A stretch of 64,000 nucleotides of DNA from Pseudomonas cremoris (GCF_014230465.1 NZ_JAAXCY010000001.1:434001-498000); one strand, 5' to 3'; shown: positions 45,583 through 54,646, counted from the stretch's first letter. The notes: a model not told the origin generated them from the sequence alone. Translations and numbers: made by a program.

Positions 45583-45668
45583 GGCAGCTCTCCGTTGGGG
45601 CTGGACAAAAACGGCGGGCAGGAAAAAGACAATACAGACAGCCAAGCATCGCCCACCGTGATGCTGTT

Positions 45669-45892
45669 GGATGCTCCGGGCCGGTCTCCGGGCTCATGAG
45701 TGGCGCTCTATCTGGAGAGCAAGCCGACGTTGCGCCTTCCCATATCGCAGGCGATACAGTGGCAAAAGGCAGCGCCTTGACTCATTTACCGTTGCGGGGG
45801 CAGCGCCGGAATCGCGGCAGCACTGTGTACAAGTGCGCTCACTCACCGGCTTCCCTGTTTCACTCTGTCGACCCATGGGTCACAGAGCACCT
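45669..45892 (-). promoter_or_regulatory. Cobalamin riboswitch of the cob operon
   Basis: Read on the minus strand, the conserved blocks occur in order: AACAGGGAAGCCGGTG, GCTGCCCCCGCAACGGTAA, TCAAGGCGC, GCCACTG, GGGAAGGC, and the B12 box AGCCCGGAGACCGGCC (45694-45679). The closing P1 helix can form between GGTGCTC (45892-45885 region) and GAGCATC (45676-45670). It lies directly upstream of cobO, so adenosylcobalamin should repress the whole operon. No strong terminator stem with T run is seen between box and start; control may act on translation initiation. Confidence 0.95.
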
Positions 45893-45957
45893 GGAACAAG
45901 TCGCGAAGGGTAGTGGGTTGGGGGTGGAGCGTCAATTAAAGCCACCACAAAACCAAT

Positions 45958-46045
45958 GCGGGAGCGGGCTTGCTCGCGAATGCGGTGGGTCAGTCAATAT
46001 ATTCGGTGACTGACACTGTGCATTCGCGAGCAAGCCCGCTCCCAC
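45958..46045. repeat. REP doublet (REPIN) between the riboswitch and an NlpC/P60 gene
   Basis: Inverted REP units with full cores; the left arm has one change at its outer end (GCGGGAGC). The spacer contains ATATATTCGG. Confidence 0.93.
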
Positions 46046-46062
46046 ATTTGGATTTGTCTAGT

Positions 46063-46599
46063 TCAGGGATTACGCGCCAAGTTGCCTGGCAAAACGCGTT
46101 TGGCACTCAGGTACGCATTCTGCCAATACGCCTTGGATAAGGTATCCAGCTTCACCGTTCCGCCGGTTTGCGGTGCATGTACGAAGCGACCCTCACCCAC
46201 GTAGATCCCAGCATGACTGACCTGGGAGCCACCACCGGTGGCGAAGAACAGCAAGTCGCCAGTCTGCAGGTTCTGCTCGCTGACATCCTGGGCGCGCATC
46301 ACGATCAATTCGCGGGTGGTGCGCGGCAGGGAGATCCCGGCGGCATCGCGGAAAACAAAACCGATCAGGCCACTGCAATCAAAGCCTGAGTCTGGCGTAT
46401 TACCGCCCCATCGATAAGGGGTGCCGACCAGGCCCAGCGCGCGGAAGAGCACGTCTTCGGCAGCAGGCGAGTAATTCTGGGTGGAATAGTTGAACACCGG
46501 CTTGGGCTTGACTGCCACGGGCGCGGGTGGGGGACGGCTTGCGCAGGCGCTGATGAGCGCGGCGCAGAGAATAAGGATCAGGCGGGCCGAGGTCGACAT
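46063..46599 (-). CDS. NlpC/P60-family lipoprotein peptidase (C40), paralogue 1
   Basis: The ATG at 46599 gives 178 residues with a lipoprotein signal (lipid-acceptor Cys19 in LISAC), a Pro-rich linker (RPPPAPVAVKPKP) and an NlpC/P60 domain. The catalytic residues are Cys75 in FDCSGLIGF, His129 in VSHAGIYVG and His141 in FVHAPQTGG. Such enzymes cut peptide cross-links of peptidoglycan (gamma-D-Glu-diaminopimelate type). It lies directly downstream of a second C40 lipoprotein. Confidence 0.9.
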   Translation of the reverse strand: MSTSARLILILCAALISACASRPPPAPVAVKPKPVFNYSTQNYSPAAEDVLFRALGLVGTPYRWGGNTPDSGFDCSGLIGFVFRDAAGISLPRTTRELIVMRAQDVSEQNLQTGDLLFFATGGGSQVSHAGIYVGEGRFVHAPQTGGTVKLDTLSKAYWQNAYLSAKRVLPGNLARNP

Positions 46600-46743
46600 G
46601 TGCAGAACAATCCTGGTCTGGATGCGGCTTTCGCTGCCGAACGCTGAAAACCAGAACGCGCAAGCAAAGCTCGCGCGAACGGATTCCAACAATATCCAGG
46701 GATTCTAGCGCTTACACGTCAAACTTCAAGTATCACTTTAAGT

Positions 46744-47373
46744 TTACTTGCTAGCGGTAACCGTAGTCGGGGCCATGGCGAGTGCGCGCTTGGCTTCGAT
46801 GAAGGTTTTGCTCCAGTAGCTGTCACCCAGGTTGTCGACTCGAACACCGCCACTGCGACGGCTGCTGGAGTGGATAAACTGGTTATCGCCCAAGTAGATA
46901 CCGGCATGGCTCACACGGCCACGACCAGCAGTACTAAAGAAAAGCAGATCACCGGGCTTGAGGTTGTTGCGTGCGACCAACGGTGCATTCACGTTGATCA
47001 TTTCGCGAGTGGAGCGTGGCAGGTTCATGCCAGCTTCTTCACGAAACAGGTAGCCGATGAAACCGCTGCAGTCGAAACCGGCTTCGGAGGTACCGCCGAA
47101 ACGGTAACGGGTACCGATCAGGGACATGCCGCGTTCGAGGATGCTGTCGGCCAGAACTGGAAGCTGATAAGGCTTGCTGCCGGCAAAGTTGGCCAATTCT
47201 GTCTCGGTTGCCACTTCTTCTTCATAAACAGTCGAAGATTGGGAAGCGACGAATTTTGCCTGGGACTGTTGCTGGGATTTTTGCTGCTCTGCCACTTGTT
47301 GAGGGTGGGAGGCGCAACCAAACAACAGGGTAACGAGTGCGAGAGGCACGAGGGGTGCGAAGCGATTTAGCAT
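46744..47373 (-). CDS. NlpC/P60-family lipoprotein peptidase (C40), paralogue 2
   Basis: A 209-residue lipoprotein (lipid-acceptor Cys20 in LLFGC) with a Gln/Ser-rich linker (AEQQKSQQQSQAKF) and an NlpC/P60 domain: Cys102 in FDCSGFIGYLF, His156 in VSHAGIYLG, His168 in FIHSSSRR. It resembles the MepS/Spr group. I use the ATG at 47373; an in-frame GTG two codons upstream is possible. It and paralogue 1 appear to be an old tandem duplication. Confidence 0.9.
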   Translation of the reverse strand: MLNRFAPLVPLALVTLLFGCASHPQQVAEQQKSQQQSQAKFVASQSSTVYEEEVATETELANFAGSKPYQLPVLADSILERGMSLIGTRYRFGGTSEAGFDCSGFIGYLFREEAGMNLPRSTREMINVNAPLVARNNLKPGDLLFFSTAGRGRVSHAGIYLGDNQFIHSSSRRSGGVRVDNLGDSYWSKTFIEAKRALAMAPTTVTASK

Positions 47374-47586
47374 GGGCACGACCGTGGCTGATATGTAAAG
47401 AAGTCGAGACTATGCCCACTATCGGATCGATTTGCAAATTCAATCGCGATCTATGTGACTTCTTGTTTGGACTATGACATCTAAGCCCTTAACACCTTTT
47501 ACCTGCCTTTTGCGTGGCCAAACCGGCTAAAACGCAGGTTTTCTGACGCCTGGAATTTGCCGAAAGCCCCAAAAACAAAGGGCTGC

Positions 47587-48291
47587 CTACCAGCCGAGGG
47601 TTTCTTTCAGGAAGGGAATGGTCAGCTTGCGCTGGGCCTGCAAAGACGCCTGGTCGAGCTGTTCGAGCAAATCGAACAACGCGCTCATGCTGCGGGTGCC
47701 ACGGGTGAGGATAAAATGCCCAACTTCGTCGGTGAGGTGCAGGCCGCGACGAGAAGCACGCAACTGCAGGGCACGCAATTTGTCTTCGTCGGACAACGGG
47801 CGCATTTGGAAGATCAGCGCCAGGGTCATCCTCGACTTGAGGTCGGCCAGCTTGATCGGTAACTCCCGTGGGGAGGTCGATGCCGCAATCAGCAAGCGCC
47901 GACCGCTGTCACGCAGGCGATTGAACAGGTGAAACAGCGCTTCTTCCCATTCCGCCTTGCCGGCGATGGCCTGCAGGTCATCCAGGCAGACCAGCTCGTA
48001 TTGCTCAAGATGGTCGAAAATTCCAATGCCACGGTCCATTAACTCTGCCAGAGGCAAGTAGACCGCCGGCTCGCCCATCTGCTCGAAACGCAGGCACGCG
48101 GCCTGCAACAGGTGGGTACGCCCTACGCCGTGCTTGCCCCACAGGTAGATCAGGCTTTCGGTCCACCCGGCGTCGGCTTCGCATAGCCGCTCGACATAGC
48201 CGAGTGCAGCGGCATTGGCGCCTGGGTAGTAGTTGATAAAGGTGGCGTCATCACGCAGACGCACACCTAAGGGCAGCTGAATCGGTTTCAT
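47587..48291 (-). CDS. hda: DnaA inactivator Hda
   Basis: Hda binds the sliding clamp and stimulates hydrolysis of DnaA-ATP after initiation. The 234-residue protein matches the family: N-terminal clamp-binding peptide MKPIQLPLGVRL, an AAA+ domain homologous to DnaA domain III with modified Walker A LWGKHGVGRTHLL, VCLDDLQAIAG, and the sensor region RGTRSMSALFDLLEQLD. It lies downstream of the PerM-type gene, in conserved order with purMN. Confidence 0.93.
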   Translation of the reverse strand: MKPIQLPLGVRLRDDATFINYYPGANAAALGYVERLCEADAGWTESLIYLWGKHGVGRTHLLQAACLRFEQMGEPAVYLPLAELMDRGIGIFDHLEQYELVCLDDLQAIAGKAEWEEALFHLFNRLRDSGRRLLIAASTSPRELPIKLADLKSRMTLALIFQMRPLSDEDKLRALQLRASRRGLHLTDEVGHFILTRGTRSMSALFDLLEQLDQASLQAQRKLTIPFLKETLGW

Positions 48292-48460
48292 GCTGACTGA
48301 ACGGCTCCAAACGAACCGTTAGTGGCCTCTGTGTAAAGTTTGCAAAGTTTATACCCGTGACGCCGGGCGCACAATGCAGCAGACCACAAGCAAAATCAAA
48401 GGTTTGCGTTAACTTGCAGGTTTTTTTGCAGATTGTTTGACGCAATGTCCCAGAAACAAC

Positions 48461-48482
48461 AAACCCGGCCAAGGCCGGGTTT
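48461..48482 (-). terminator. Terminator-like hairpin after the PerM-family gene
   Basis: AAACCCGGCC, a two-base loop and its perfect complement lie 13 bases past the stop. The T tract on the minus strand is short (TTTGTTGTTT), so strength is uncertain. Confidence 0.6.
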
Positions 48483-48494
48483 GTTACGCAACGG

Positions 48495-49568
48495 TTACAG
48501 GTCGGGGTCTTCCACCCCGGTGTACACATCCGAATCCTTGTACAGATCGTGCACATGACGCACCAGCACCATGATCACCGCCGCCACCGGCAGTGCCAGC
48601 AAGATGCCCGTAAACCCAAACAGCTCACCGCCCGCCAGGATCGCGAAGATCACCGCCACCGGGTGCAGACCAATCCGGTCCCCCACCAACAACGGCGTCA
48701 GCACCATGCCTTCCAACGCCTGGCCGACCATGAACACCGCGACAATCCCGAGCATCGGGTACAAGTCGCCACCGAACTGGAACAACCCGGCCACCAAGGC
48801 CGCGCCGATACCGATAACAAAGCCCATGTACGGCACGATAGCGGCCAGGCCAGCGATCAGGCCGATCAACAGGCCCAGCTCCAGGCCGATAGCCATCAGG
48901 CCCGCTGCGTAGATGATCCCCAGCGCCAACATCACCAACAATTGGCCACGCACGAACGCGCCCAGCACCTCATGGCACTCTCCGGCCAGGGAGACGATTT
49001 GCTCCTCACGGTTACGCGGCAGCAGGCTGCGGATCTTGGCCATCATGATGTCCCAGTCGCGCAGCAGGTAGAACGCCACCACCGGGATCAACACGAGGTT
49101 GGTCAACCAGCCGATCAGCGCCAGGCTGGATGCAGTGGCCTGGCTCAGCACCACACCGACGATGTCGGTGGTCTGGCCCATATGCTCGCTGATGGCCGCC
49201 TTGACCTTGTCGAACTTCCAGAACCCATCCGACAACCCCAGCTTGGCCTGCGCCCATGGCATTGCCGTGTGCTGCAACCAATCAAGCATCTGCGGCGCCA
49301 ACTCATAGAGGCGAAACAGTTGCTTGGCCAGCATCGGTACCAACACCAATACCAATGCCGTGATGATCAAGGTAAACAAGGCGAACACCGCCACCACGCC
49401 CAAGGTACGCGACAGGCCAGCTTTTTCCAGGCGATCCACCACCGGATCGAACAGATAGGCCAGCAGTAACGCAACCAGGAACGGCGTCAGGATCGAATGC
49501 AGCAAAAACACAAAACCGCACAGCAGGACAATCCCGCCAAGCCACACCCAACGACGCGTATCCGCCAT
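48495..49568 (-). CDS. AI-2E/PerM-family inner membrane permease
   Basis: A 357-residue protein with about eight helices and the family block GLIAGLAAIVPYMGFVIGIGAAL and VVAFYLLRDWDIMMAKI. The start at 49568 (MADTRRWVWLGG) has GGAG 6 bases upstream; the ATG at 49580 is too close to its AAAGG. The family covers PerM and the so-called AI-2 exporters; the substrate here is unknown. It follows the DUF2066 gene by 45 bases. Confidence 0.88.
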   Translation of the reverse strand: MADTRRWVWLGGIVLLCGFVFLLHSILTPFLVALLLAYLFDPVVDRLEKAGLSRTLGVVAVFALFTLIITALVLVLVPMLAKQLFRLYELAPQMLDWLQHTAMPWAQAKLGLSDGFWKFDKVKAAISEHMGQTTDIVGVVLSQATASSLALIGWLTNLVLIPVVAFYLLRDWDIMMAKIRSLLPRNREEQIVSLAGECHEVLGAFVRGQLLVMLALGIIYAAGLMAIGLELGLLIGLIAGLAAIVPYMGFVIGIGAALVAGLFQFGGDLYPMLGIVAVFMVGQALEGMVLTPLLVGDRIGLHPVAVIFAILAGGELFGFTGILLALPVAAVIMVLVRHVHDLYKDSDVYTGVEDPDL

Positions 49569-49613
49569 AAACCACTCCATCCTTTATTTGCTTCTATCTA
49601 TATAGAAGAACAT

Positions 49614-50654
49614 TTACCAATGAAAACGCAGTTGCGCCTGGGGTTCAGGTGCGGCCGGTGCCTGAGCACCCTCTACCACCGGTTGTGGAGCCGGCGATTC
49701 ACCTGCGGGCACCTCCTGCAACTTGGCCAGGCTCAATTGAGTACGTAGCTGATCGGCGCTGCCATTGACGCGATACACAATGCGGTTGCCGTCCACCCGT
49801 TGGGGCTGGCCGCCAAAAGGCTCGAGCAGATGGCCCAGCGCGGCGTAACGCTCAAGGGTCATGCCCTGCACTTCCAGCAACTGTTCAGTGCTGACACCCG
49901 GCTTGACCGCAAAGCGCGGCGCCAGTTTCTGGCTGACCGCCAGCATCACCGCATCGGCCACCGCGCCAGTGTCAGCGCCTTGGGCAGTGCCCTGCTCGCT
50001 CTTGTCGCCCAACCACAAGCGCCACTTGGCTTGCCATTGATTGCCTTCCTGCCGAGCATGCACGGCCAGCAACGCATCGGCGCCGTAACGTTCGGATGCC
50101 GCACGCAATGGCGTGGCATCGGCACTTTCAAGATTGGGTGCGGTGGCGACGACCTGCTCCTCCAGGTCACCCAACGGCAGGCGCAGCGGCAAGCCGCGGT
50201 GTTGTGCCGCGCGGCGCAGTGCTTGCGCGACAGCCTGGCCATCGCCCACCAGGCTGCTGCCGTCAGTGGAATCGTTCAGCCACCAGCCGAGAATCGACGG
50301 ACGATTGCTGCCCCAGATCGACAGGCCGGCTTCACGCAAGGCGCGATCAGTGCTGACCGGGTCAAAATCCACCTGCAGGCTTTCGGGCGGCCCTGCGTCG
50401 TAGCCGTACTGGCTGATGATTTGTTGCGGGTCCTTGCGCACCGCCGCCAGGCCTGGGCCATCGGCGGCCTTGGCGTCACCGGTCAGGCGGATCACCAGGG
50501 TTTGCACGGCACGCTGGGTGGCCTGGTCGCGCTCTTGGGGCGACTGGCTGCTGACAGGTTCCAGAACTTGATACAGGCCATTGAGGGTTTCGGCATGACT
50601 CGCCAGGCTGACCAACGACAAGCAGCCCACAAAGAAGAATTTACACAGACGCAT
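49614..50654 (-). CDS. DUF2066-domain exported protein
   Basis: The ATG at 50654 gives 346 residues with a signal peptide (KFFFVGCLSLVSLASHA). Its body matches DUF2066 proteins that sit upstream of perM/hda and diverge from purM in gammaproteobacteria: GLYQVLEPVSSQSPQERDQA, then VQTLVIRLTGDAKAADG. The C-terminus is Pro/Ala-rich. A periplasmic role is likely, but the biochemistry is unknown. Confidence 0.85.
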   Translation of the reverse strand: MRLCKFFFVGCLSLVSLASHAETLNGLYQVLEPVSSQSPQERDQATQRAVQTLVIRLTGDAKAADGPGLAAVRKDPQQIISQYGYDAGPPESLQVDFDPVSTDRALREAGLSIWGSNRPSILGWWLNDSTDGSSLVGDGQAVAQALRRAAQHRGLPLRLPLGDLEEQVVATAPNLESADATPLRAASERYGADALLAVHARQEGNQWQAKWRLWLGDKSEQGTAQGADTGAVADAVMLAVSQKLAPRFAVKPGVSTEQLLEVQGMTLERYAALGHLLEPFGGQPQRVDGNRIVYRVNGSADQLRTQLSLAKLQEVPAGESPAPQPVVEGAQAPAAPEPQAQLRFHW

Positions 50655-51008
50655 GGAAGATTCCCGAACGACAAATTTAGCGGCTGGAACAGACCGCGTG
50701 AATCCGGTGTTGCAAGGCTGTGACCACAGCGACCGGTAAAACATTCACAGGGTCTTGGTAAGTTTTCGTACTGTCATAACGCTAGCGCATTCAAGGCTAT
50801 ACCTTAATACGCACCAAAGCCGAGCCGAATAGCTTTTTTTTAACCGGCTTTTTTGATCTATATGGCCCTGCCCGTCGGCCCGAGGATGGCCGCTGCCCCT
50901 CAAGCCTGATAAAATCGCGCGCCTTCGCAGACCGTCAACGGCGTGGCCTTTATAAAAGCCCCCGCCAACTCGGTCGTTACCCCTGAATCCCCCCTAAAGG
51001 CCTGGATC
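50655..51008. other. Divergent promoter region between the DUF2066 gene and purM
   Basis: 354 bases without a gene. An extended -10 (TG-A-TAAAAT, 50907-50915) faces purM, about 90 bases upstream of its start. A T-rich stretch (50833-50852) with AGCCG/CGGCT repeats could be a weak hairpin. I see no clear purine repressor site. Confidence 0.5.
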
Positions 51009-52067
51009 ATGAGCAAGCAACCCTCCCTGAGCTACAAGGACGCCGGTGTAGACATCGACGCCGGTGAAGCATTGGTCGAACGCATCAAGAGCGTCGCCAA
51101 GCGCACTGCGCGCCCCGAAGTCATGGGCGGCCTGGGCGGTTTTGGCGCCCTCTGCGAGATCCCGGCCGGCTACAAGCAGCCTGTACTGGTCTCCGGCACC
51201 GACGGCGTGGGCACCAAGCTGCGCCTGGCACTGAACCTGAACAAGCACGACAGCATCGGCATCGACCTGGTCGCCATGTGCGTCAACGACCTGGTGGTGT
51301 GCGGCGCCGAGCCGTTGTTCTTCCTGGACTACTACGCCACCGGCAAGCTCAACGTCGAGACCGCCACACAGGTTGTGACCGGGATTGGCGCGGGTTGCGA
51401 GCTGTCGGGTTGCTCCCTGGTAGGCGGCGAAACCGCTGAAATGCCAGGCATGTACGAAGGCGAAGACTACGACCTGGCCGGTTTCTGCGTCGGCGTTGTA
51501 GAAAAAGCCGAGATCATCGACGGCTCCAAGGTTGCCGCCGGCGACGCCCTGCTGGCCCTGCCATCTTCCGGCCCGCACTCCAACGGCTACTCGCTGATCC
51601 GCAAGATCATCGAAGTGTCCGGCGCCGACATCGAGAACATCCAACTCGACGGCAAGCCGCTGACCGACCTGCTGATGGCCCCGACCCGCATCTACGTCAA
51701 GCCTCTGCTCAAGCTGATCAAGGACACTGGCGCCGTCAAAGCCATGGCCCACATCACCGGTGGCGGCCTGCTGGACAACATCCCGCGCGTACTGCCAAAA
51801 GGCGCCCAGGCCATCGTCGACGTGGCCAGCTGGCAGCGTCCTGCGGTATTCGACTGGTTGCAAGAGAAAGGCAACGTCAACGAAACCGAGATGCACCGCG
51901 TACTGAACTGCGGCGTAGGCATGGTTATCTGCGTCGCTCAAGAGCACGTTGAAACAGCACTGAACGTGTTGCGCGAAGCCGGCGAACAGCCTTGGGTGAT
52001 CGGCCAGATCGCCACCGCACCGGAAGGCGCCGCCCAGGTTGAACTGAAGAACCTCAAGGCTCATTGA
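51009..52067 (+). CDS. purM: PurM, phosphoribosylformylglycinamidine cyclo-ligase
   Basis: PurM (AIR synthetase) closes the imidazole ring in purine synthesis. The ATG at 51009 gives 352 residues, [20 protein letters not shown]; an upstream in-frame extension lacks family features. Motifs [26 protein letters not shown] and [17 protein letters not shown] are present. It overlaps purN in a TGATG junction. Confidence 0.97.
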   Translation: MSKQPSLSYKDAGVDIDAGEALVERIKSVAKRTARPEVMGGLGGFGALCEIPAGYKQPVLVSGTDGVGTKLRLALNLNKHDSIGIDLVAMCVNDLVVCGAEPLFFLDYYATGKLNVETATQVVTGIGAGCELSGCSLVGGETAEMPGMYEGEDYDLAGFCVGVVEKAEIIDGSKVAAGDALLALPSSGPHSNGYSLIRKIIEVSGADIENIQLDGKPLTDLLMAPTRIYVKPLLKLIKDTGAVKAMAHITGGGLLDNIPRVLPKGAQAIVDVASWQRPAVFDWLQEKGNVNETEMHRVLNCGVGMVICVAQEHVETALNVLREAGEQPWVIGQIATAPEGAAQVELKNLKAH

Positions 52068-52717
52068 TGTCCCAGACCTGTGATGTCGTGGTGCTGCTCT
52101 CCGGCACCGGCAGTAACTTGCAGGCCCTGATCGACAGCACGCGCACCGGCGATAGCCCGGTGCGCATCGCTGCGGTGATCTCCAACCGCAGCGACGCCTA
52201 CGGCCTGCAACGCGCCAGGGACGCGGGTATCGACACCCGCTCGCTGGATCACAAGGCCTTCGAAGGCCGCGAAGCCTTCGATGCCGCCTTGGTCGAACTG
52301 ATCGACGCCTTCAAGCCCAAACTCGTGGTACTGGCCGGTTTCATGCGCATCCTCAGCGCTGACTTCGTGCGGCACTATGAAGGGCGCCTGTTGAATATCC
52401 ACCCTTCCCTGCTCCCCAAGTACAAAGGCATGCACACGCACCAGCGCGCGCTCGATGCTGGCGACAGAGAGCATGGCTGCAGCGTGCATTTTGTGACCGA
52501 GGAACTCGATGGCGGGCCTCTGGTCGTACAGGCAGTGGTTCCGGTAGAGTCTGACGACTCGGCGCAGACACTTGCGCAACGGGTTCACACCCAGGAACAC
52601 AGGATTTACCCACTGGCTGTTCGCTGGTTTGCCGAGGGACGGTTGATTCTTGGTGACCAGGGTGCATTATTGGACGGTCAGTTACTTGCGGCCAGCGGCC
52701 ACTTGATTCGAACCTAG
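52067..52717 (+). CDS. purN: PurN, phosphoribosylglycinamide formyltransferase
   Basis: PurN transfers a formyl group from 10-formyltetrahydrofolate to GAR. The 216-residue protein has the GART signature VLLSGTGSNLQALID and the catalytic Asn-His pair in LLNIHPSLLPKYKG, with Asp in EELDGGPLV. It is translationally coupled to purM and followed after 8 bases by the DUF3108 gene, which may share the transcript. Confidence 0.97.
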   Translation: MSQTCDVVVLLSGTGSNLQALIDSTRTGDSPVRIAAVISNRSDAYGLQRARDAGIDTRSLDHKAFEGREAFDAALVELIDAFKPKLVVLAGFMRILSADFVRHYEGRLLNIHPSLLPKYKGMHTHQRALDAGDREHGCSVHFVTEELDGGPLVVQAVVPVESDDSAQTLAQRVHTQEHRIYPLAVRWFAEGRLILGDQGALLDGQLLAASGHLIRT

Positions 52718-52725
52718 GAGATTTT

Positions 52726-53439
52726 ATGCGTCGCGCCTTGCTCTTCGCTTTTGCTCTGTTTGCCTTGCCTGCCGTGCAAGCAGCGGACCTTCACCCTTTC
52801 TCCGTAAGCTACACCGCCGACTGGAAACAGTTGCCCATGAGTGGTTCAGCTGAACGCAGCCTGGCCAAGAATGGCGACGGCACTTGGACCTTGAACTTCA
52901 AGGCTTCGATGATGATTGCCAGCCTCACCGAAACCAGCGTGATCCTGTTTGACAAGGACACCCTGCAACCCAAGAGCTACACCTTCGAACGCGGCGGCCT
53001 GGGCAAGGCCAAGAAGATCAATCTGGACTTCGATCAAACCGCCAAGAAAGTCACCGGCTTTGAAAACAAGGACCCGGTCAACGTAGCCCTGCAAAGCGGC
53101 ATGCTCGACAAGTCGACCTACCAGTTGGCCCTGCAGCGCGACGTCGCCGCCGGCAAGAAAAGCATGAGCTACAACGTGGTCGAAGGCACCGACGTCGACA
53201 CCTACGACTTCCGTGTGATCGGCCCGGAAAAGGTCCAGACCAAGGTCGGCTCCATTGACGCGATCAAGGTTGAGCGCGTGCGTGACCCGACGCAAAGCAA
53301 GCGCATTACCCAGATGTGGTTTGCCAAGGACCAGGGCGGCATCCTGGTTGCCCTGCGTCAGGTCGAGACTGACGGCAAGGAATACAACATCATGCTGCAG
53401 GACGGTACCGTTGACGGTAAGGCTGTCAAAGGTAGCTGA
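52726..53439 (+). CDS. DUF3108-domain exported protein
   Basis: A 237-residue protein with signal peptide ALLFAFALFALPAVQAA, then a beta-rich DUF3108 domain (LHPFSVSYTADWKQLPMSGS, SYTFERGGLGKAKKINLDF, TKVGSIDAIKVERVRDPTQ). Such proteins are periplasmic with a lipocalin-like fold. The close spacing behind purN is conserved in pseudomonads. Function unknown. A Rho-independent terminator follows. Confidence 0.87.
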   Translation: MRRALLFAFALFALPAVQAADLHPFSVSYTADWKQLPMSGSAERSLAKNGDGTWTLNFKASMMIASLTETSVILFDKDTLQPKSYTFERGGLGKAKKINLDFDQTAKKVTGFENKDPVNVALQSGMLDKSTYQLALQRDVAAGKKSMSYNVVEGTDVDTYDFRVIGPEKVQTKVGSIDAIKVERVRDPTQSKRITQMWFAKDQGGILVALRQVETDGKEYNIMLQDGTVDGKAVKGS

Positions 53440-53462
53440 TGCACTGATGTGTGAAGAAATGA

Positions 53463-53488
53463 GCCTCGCTGAATGCGGGGCTTTTTTT
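53463..53488 (+). terminator. Rho-independent terminator of purM-purN-DUF3108
   Basis: GCCTCGC pairs with GCGGGGC (one G-T pair) around TGAAT, followed by seven T, 23 bases past the stop. Confidence 0.88.
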
Positions 53489-53522
53489 CGCCTTGAGGTT
53501 CTGTTTTGAGGCTTCTACCGCC

Positions 53523-53588
53523 TTCGCGAGCAAGCCCGCTCCCACATTTAGAACGCATTTCTACTGTGGGAGCGGGCTTGCTCGCGAA
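53523..53588. repeat. Outward-facing REP pair
   Basis: Here the two units are in the opposite order from all other copies in the window: the TTCGCGAGCAAGCCC strand comes first (53523-53545) and GTGGGAGCGGGCTTGC second (53566-53588), with a 20-base spacer. It therefore looks like the tails of two REPs facing each other rather than a standard REPIN. Confidence 0.93.
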
Positions 53589-53817
53589 GGCTATGGCAGG
53601 GTCACCACAGCATTAAAGCCTGACTCCAACATGAAACTTCTGTCATAAAACTCAAGCACCTGCGACGCAATGTCACGGTTTTAAAGGGCTGCAGCACTGT
53701 TGCATTTCCCGCAAGTATTTGTTGCGCGAAAAGTCGGTTTACTTAGCAAGCTAACAAATCATATAAAAGAGGCCTGCGACGACTTGCCGCAGACCCACCA
53801 GAGATTGGAGCAAGCAG
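53589..53817 (+). other. Non-coding upstream region of the 62-residue gene
   Basis: No gene is visible. A TTAGCAAGCTAA palindrome (near 53741-53752) and a CATATAAAA element (near 53759) lie 50-75 bases before the start and are likely promoter parts. Confidence 0.4.
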
Positions 53818-54006
53818 ATGACTGTAAAAGTAACTGAACGCGACGATGCACACATGTCCCACGAAGCGCTGGGCCATGGGATTCACATCTGGGATGTACA
53901 CCAACAAGACCTGCTGGTCGGCATGTTTCACAACGAGAGCGACGCTCATAATTATAAAAACGAGCTTGAGTCGCTTGAGATGAAACGCCAGGCAGAAAGC
54001 TCCTGA
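53818..54006 (+). CDS. Small His-rich soluble protein, unknown function
   Basis: A 62-residue protein with TTGGAG 8 bases before the ATG. The sequence is hydrophilic with many histidines (DDAHMSHEALGHGIHIWDVHQQ) and a C-terminal helix (AHNYKNELESLEMKRQAESS). It has its own promoter-like region and terminator, so it is a single-gene unit. Metal binding is conceivable from the histidines but unproven. Confidence 0.75.
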   Translation: MTVKVTERDDAHMSHEALGHGIHIWDVHQQDLLVGMFHNESDAHNYKNELESLEMKRQAESS

Positions 54007-54060
54007 GCATTGAAATCCAATAGGTACTCCAGCCCACGCAGCCGGAGTACCTAGAAATAA

Positions 54061-54085
54061 AAACCCCGCCTTTTGAGCGGGGTTT
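54061..54085. terminator. Bidirectional terminator between the 62-residue gene and the DUF2058 gene
   Basis: AAACCCCGC pairs with GCGGGGTTT around CTTTTGA, with T-rich tracts in both directions. A second perfect stem (TAGGTACTCC at 54021-54030 with GGAGTACCTA at 54044-54053) lies just before it. Confidence 0.88.
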
Positions 54086-54100
54086 GTTGTTTCTACAGCC

Positions 54101-54646
54101 TTACCACATCAGGTCATCCGGGATCTGGTACGCCGCGTACGGATCATCCTCATCCGGCACTTGGCTTTCAGTCAGGATATTGAGCTGCACGATACGCTCC
54201 GGGGCACGCTCCTGAATTTTCAGCGCCGCTTCACGCGGGATCACCTCGTAGCCGCCGCCGTGGTGCACGATGGCCAGGGAGCCGTTACTCAGCTTGTTAC
54301 GCATCAGGGTGTTGACCGACAGGCGCTTGACCTTCTTGTCGTCCACGAAGTTGTAGTAGTCCTCGGTGGTCAGCTTGGGCAGACGCGAGGTCTCGATCAG
54401 TTGCTTAACCTGAGCGGTGCGGGCCTTGGCTTCGGCTTTTTCCTGCTGCTGACGGTTCAGCTCCTGGTCGCGCTTGACCTTCTCGGCTTTGGCCTCGGCA
54501 GCCTGGCGCGCCTGAGTGTCATCCGCCTCGATCTGCCCCTTGTGTACCAGGCGCTGCTGTTTCTGTTTCTCTTTGCCGACCTGCTTGGCCTGCTTTTGGT
54601 TGACCAGACCTGCTTTGAGCAACTGATCGCGAAGGGAAATGCTCAT
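54101..54646 (-). CDS. DUF2058 (YaiL-like) protein
   Basis: A 181-residue, highly charged protein. It starts MSISLRDQLLKAGLVNQKQA, followed by a long Lys/Gln/Glu coiled-coil (about 20-80), then a compact domain (TEDYYNFVDDKKVKRLSVN, LAIVHHGGGYEVIPREAA). The family is named nucleoprotein/polynucleotide-associated in databases, with no proven reaction. It lies 25 bases downstream of mazG on the same strand. Confidence 0.87.
   Translation of the reverse strand: MSISLRDQLLKAGLVNQKQAKQVGKEKQKQQRLVHKGQIEADDTQARQAAEAKAEKVKRDQELNRQQQEKAEAKARTAQVKQLIETSRLPKLTTEDYYNFVDDKKVKRLSVNTLMRNKLSNGSLAIVHHGGGYEVIPREAALKIQERAPERIVQLNILTESQVPDEDDPYAAYQIPDDLMW

Noticed and set aside
45583..45645. N-terminal extension of CobO from an upstream ATG
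   Set aside because: It would add a hydrophobic stretch unlike the family and bypass a good ribosome site before 45582.
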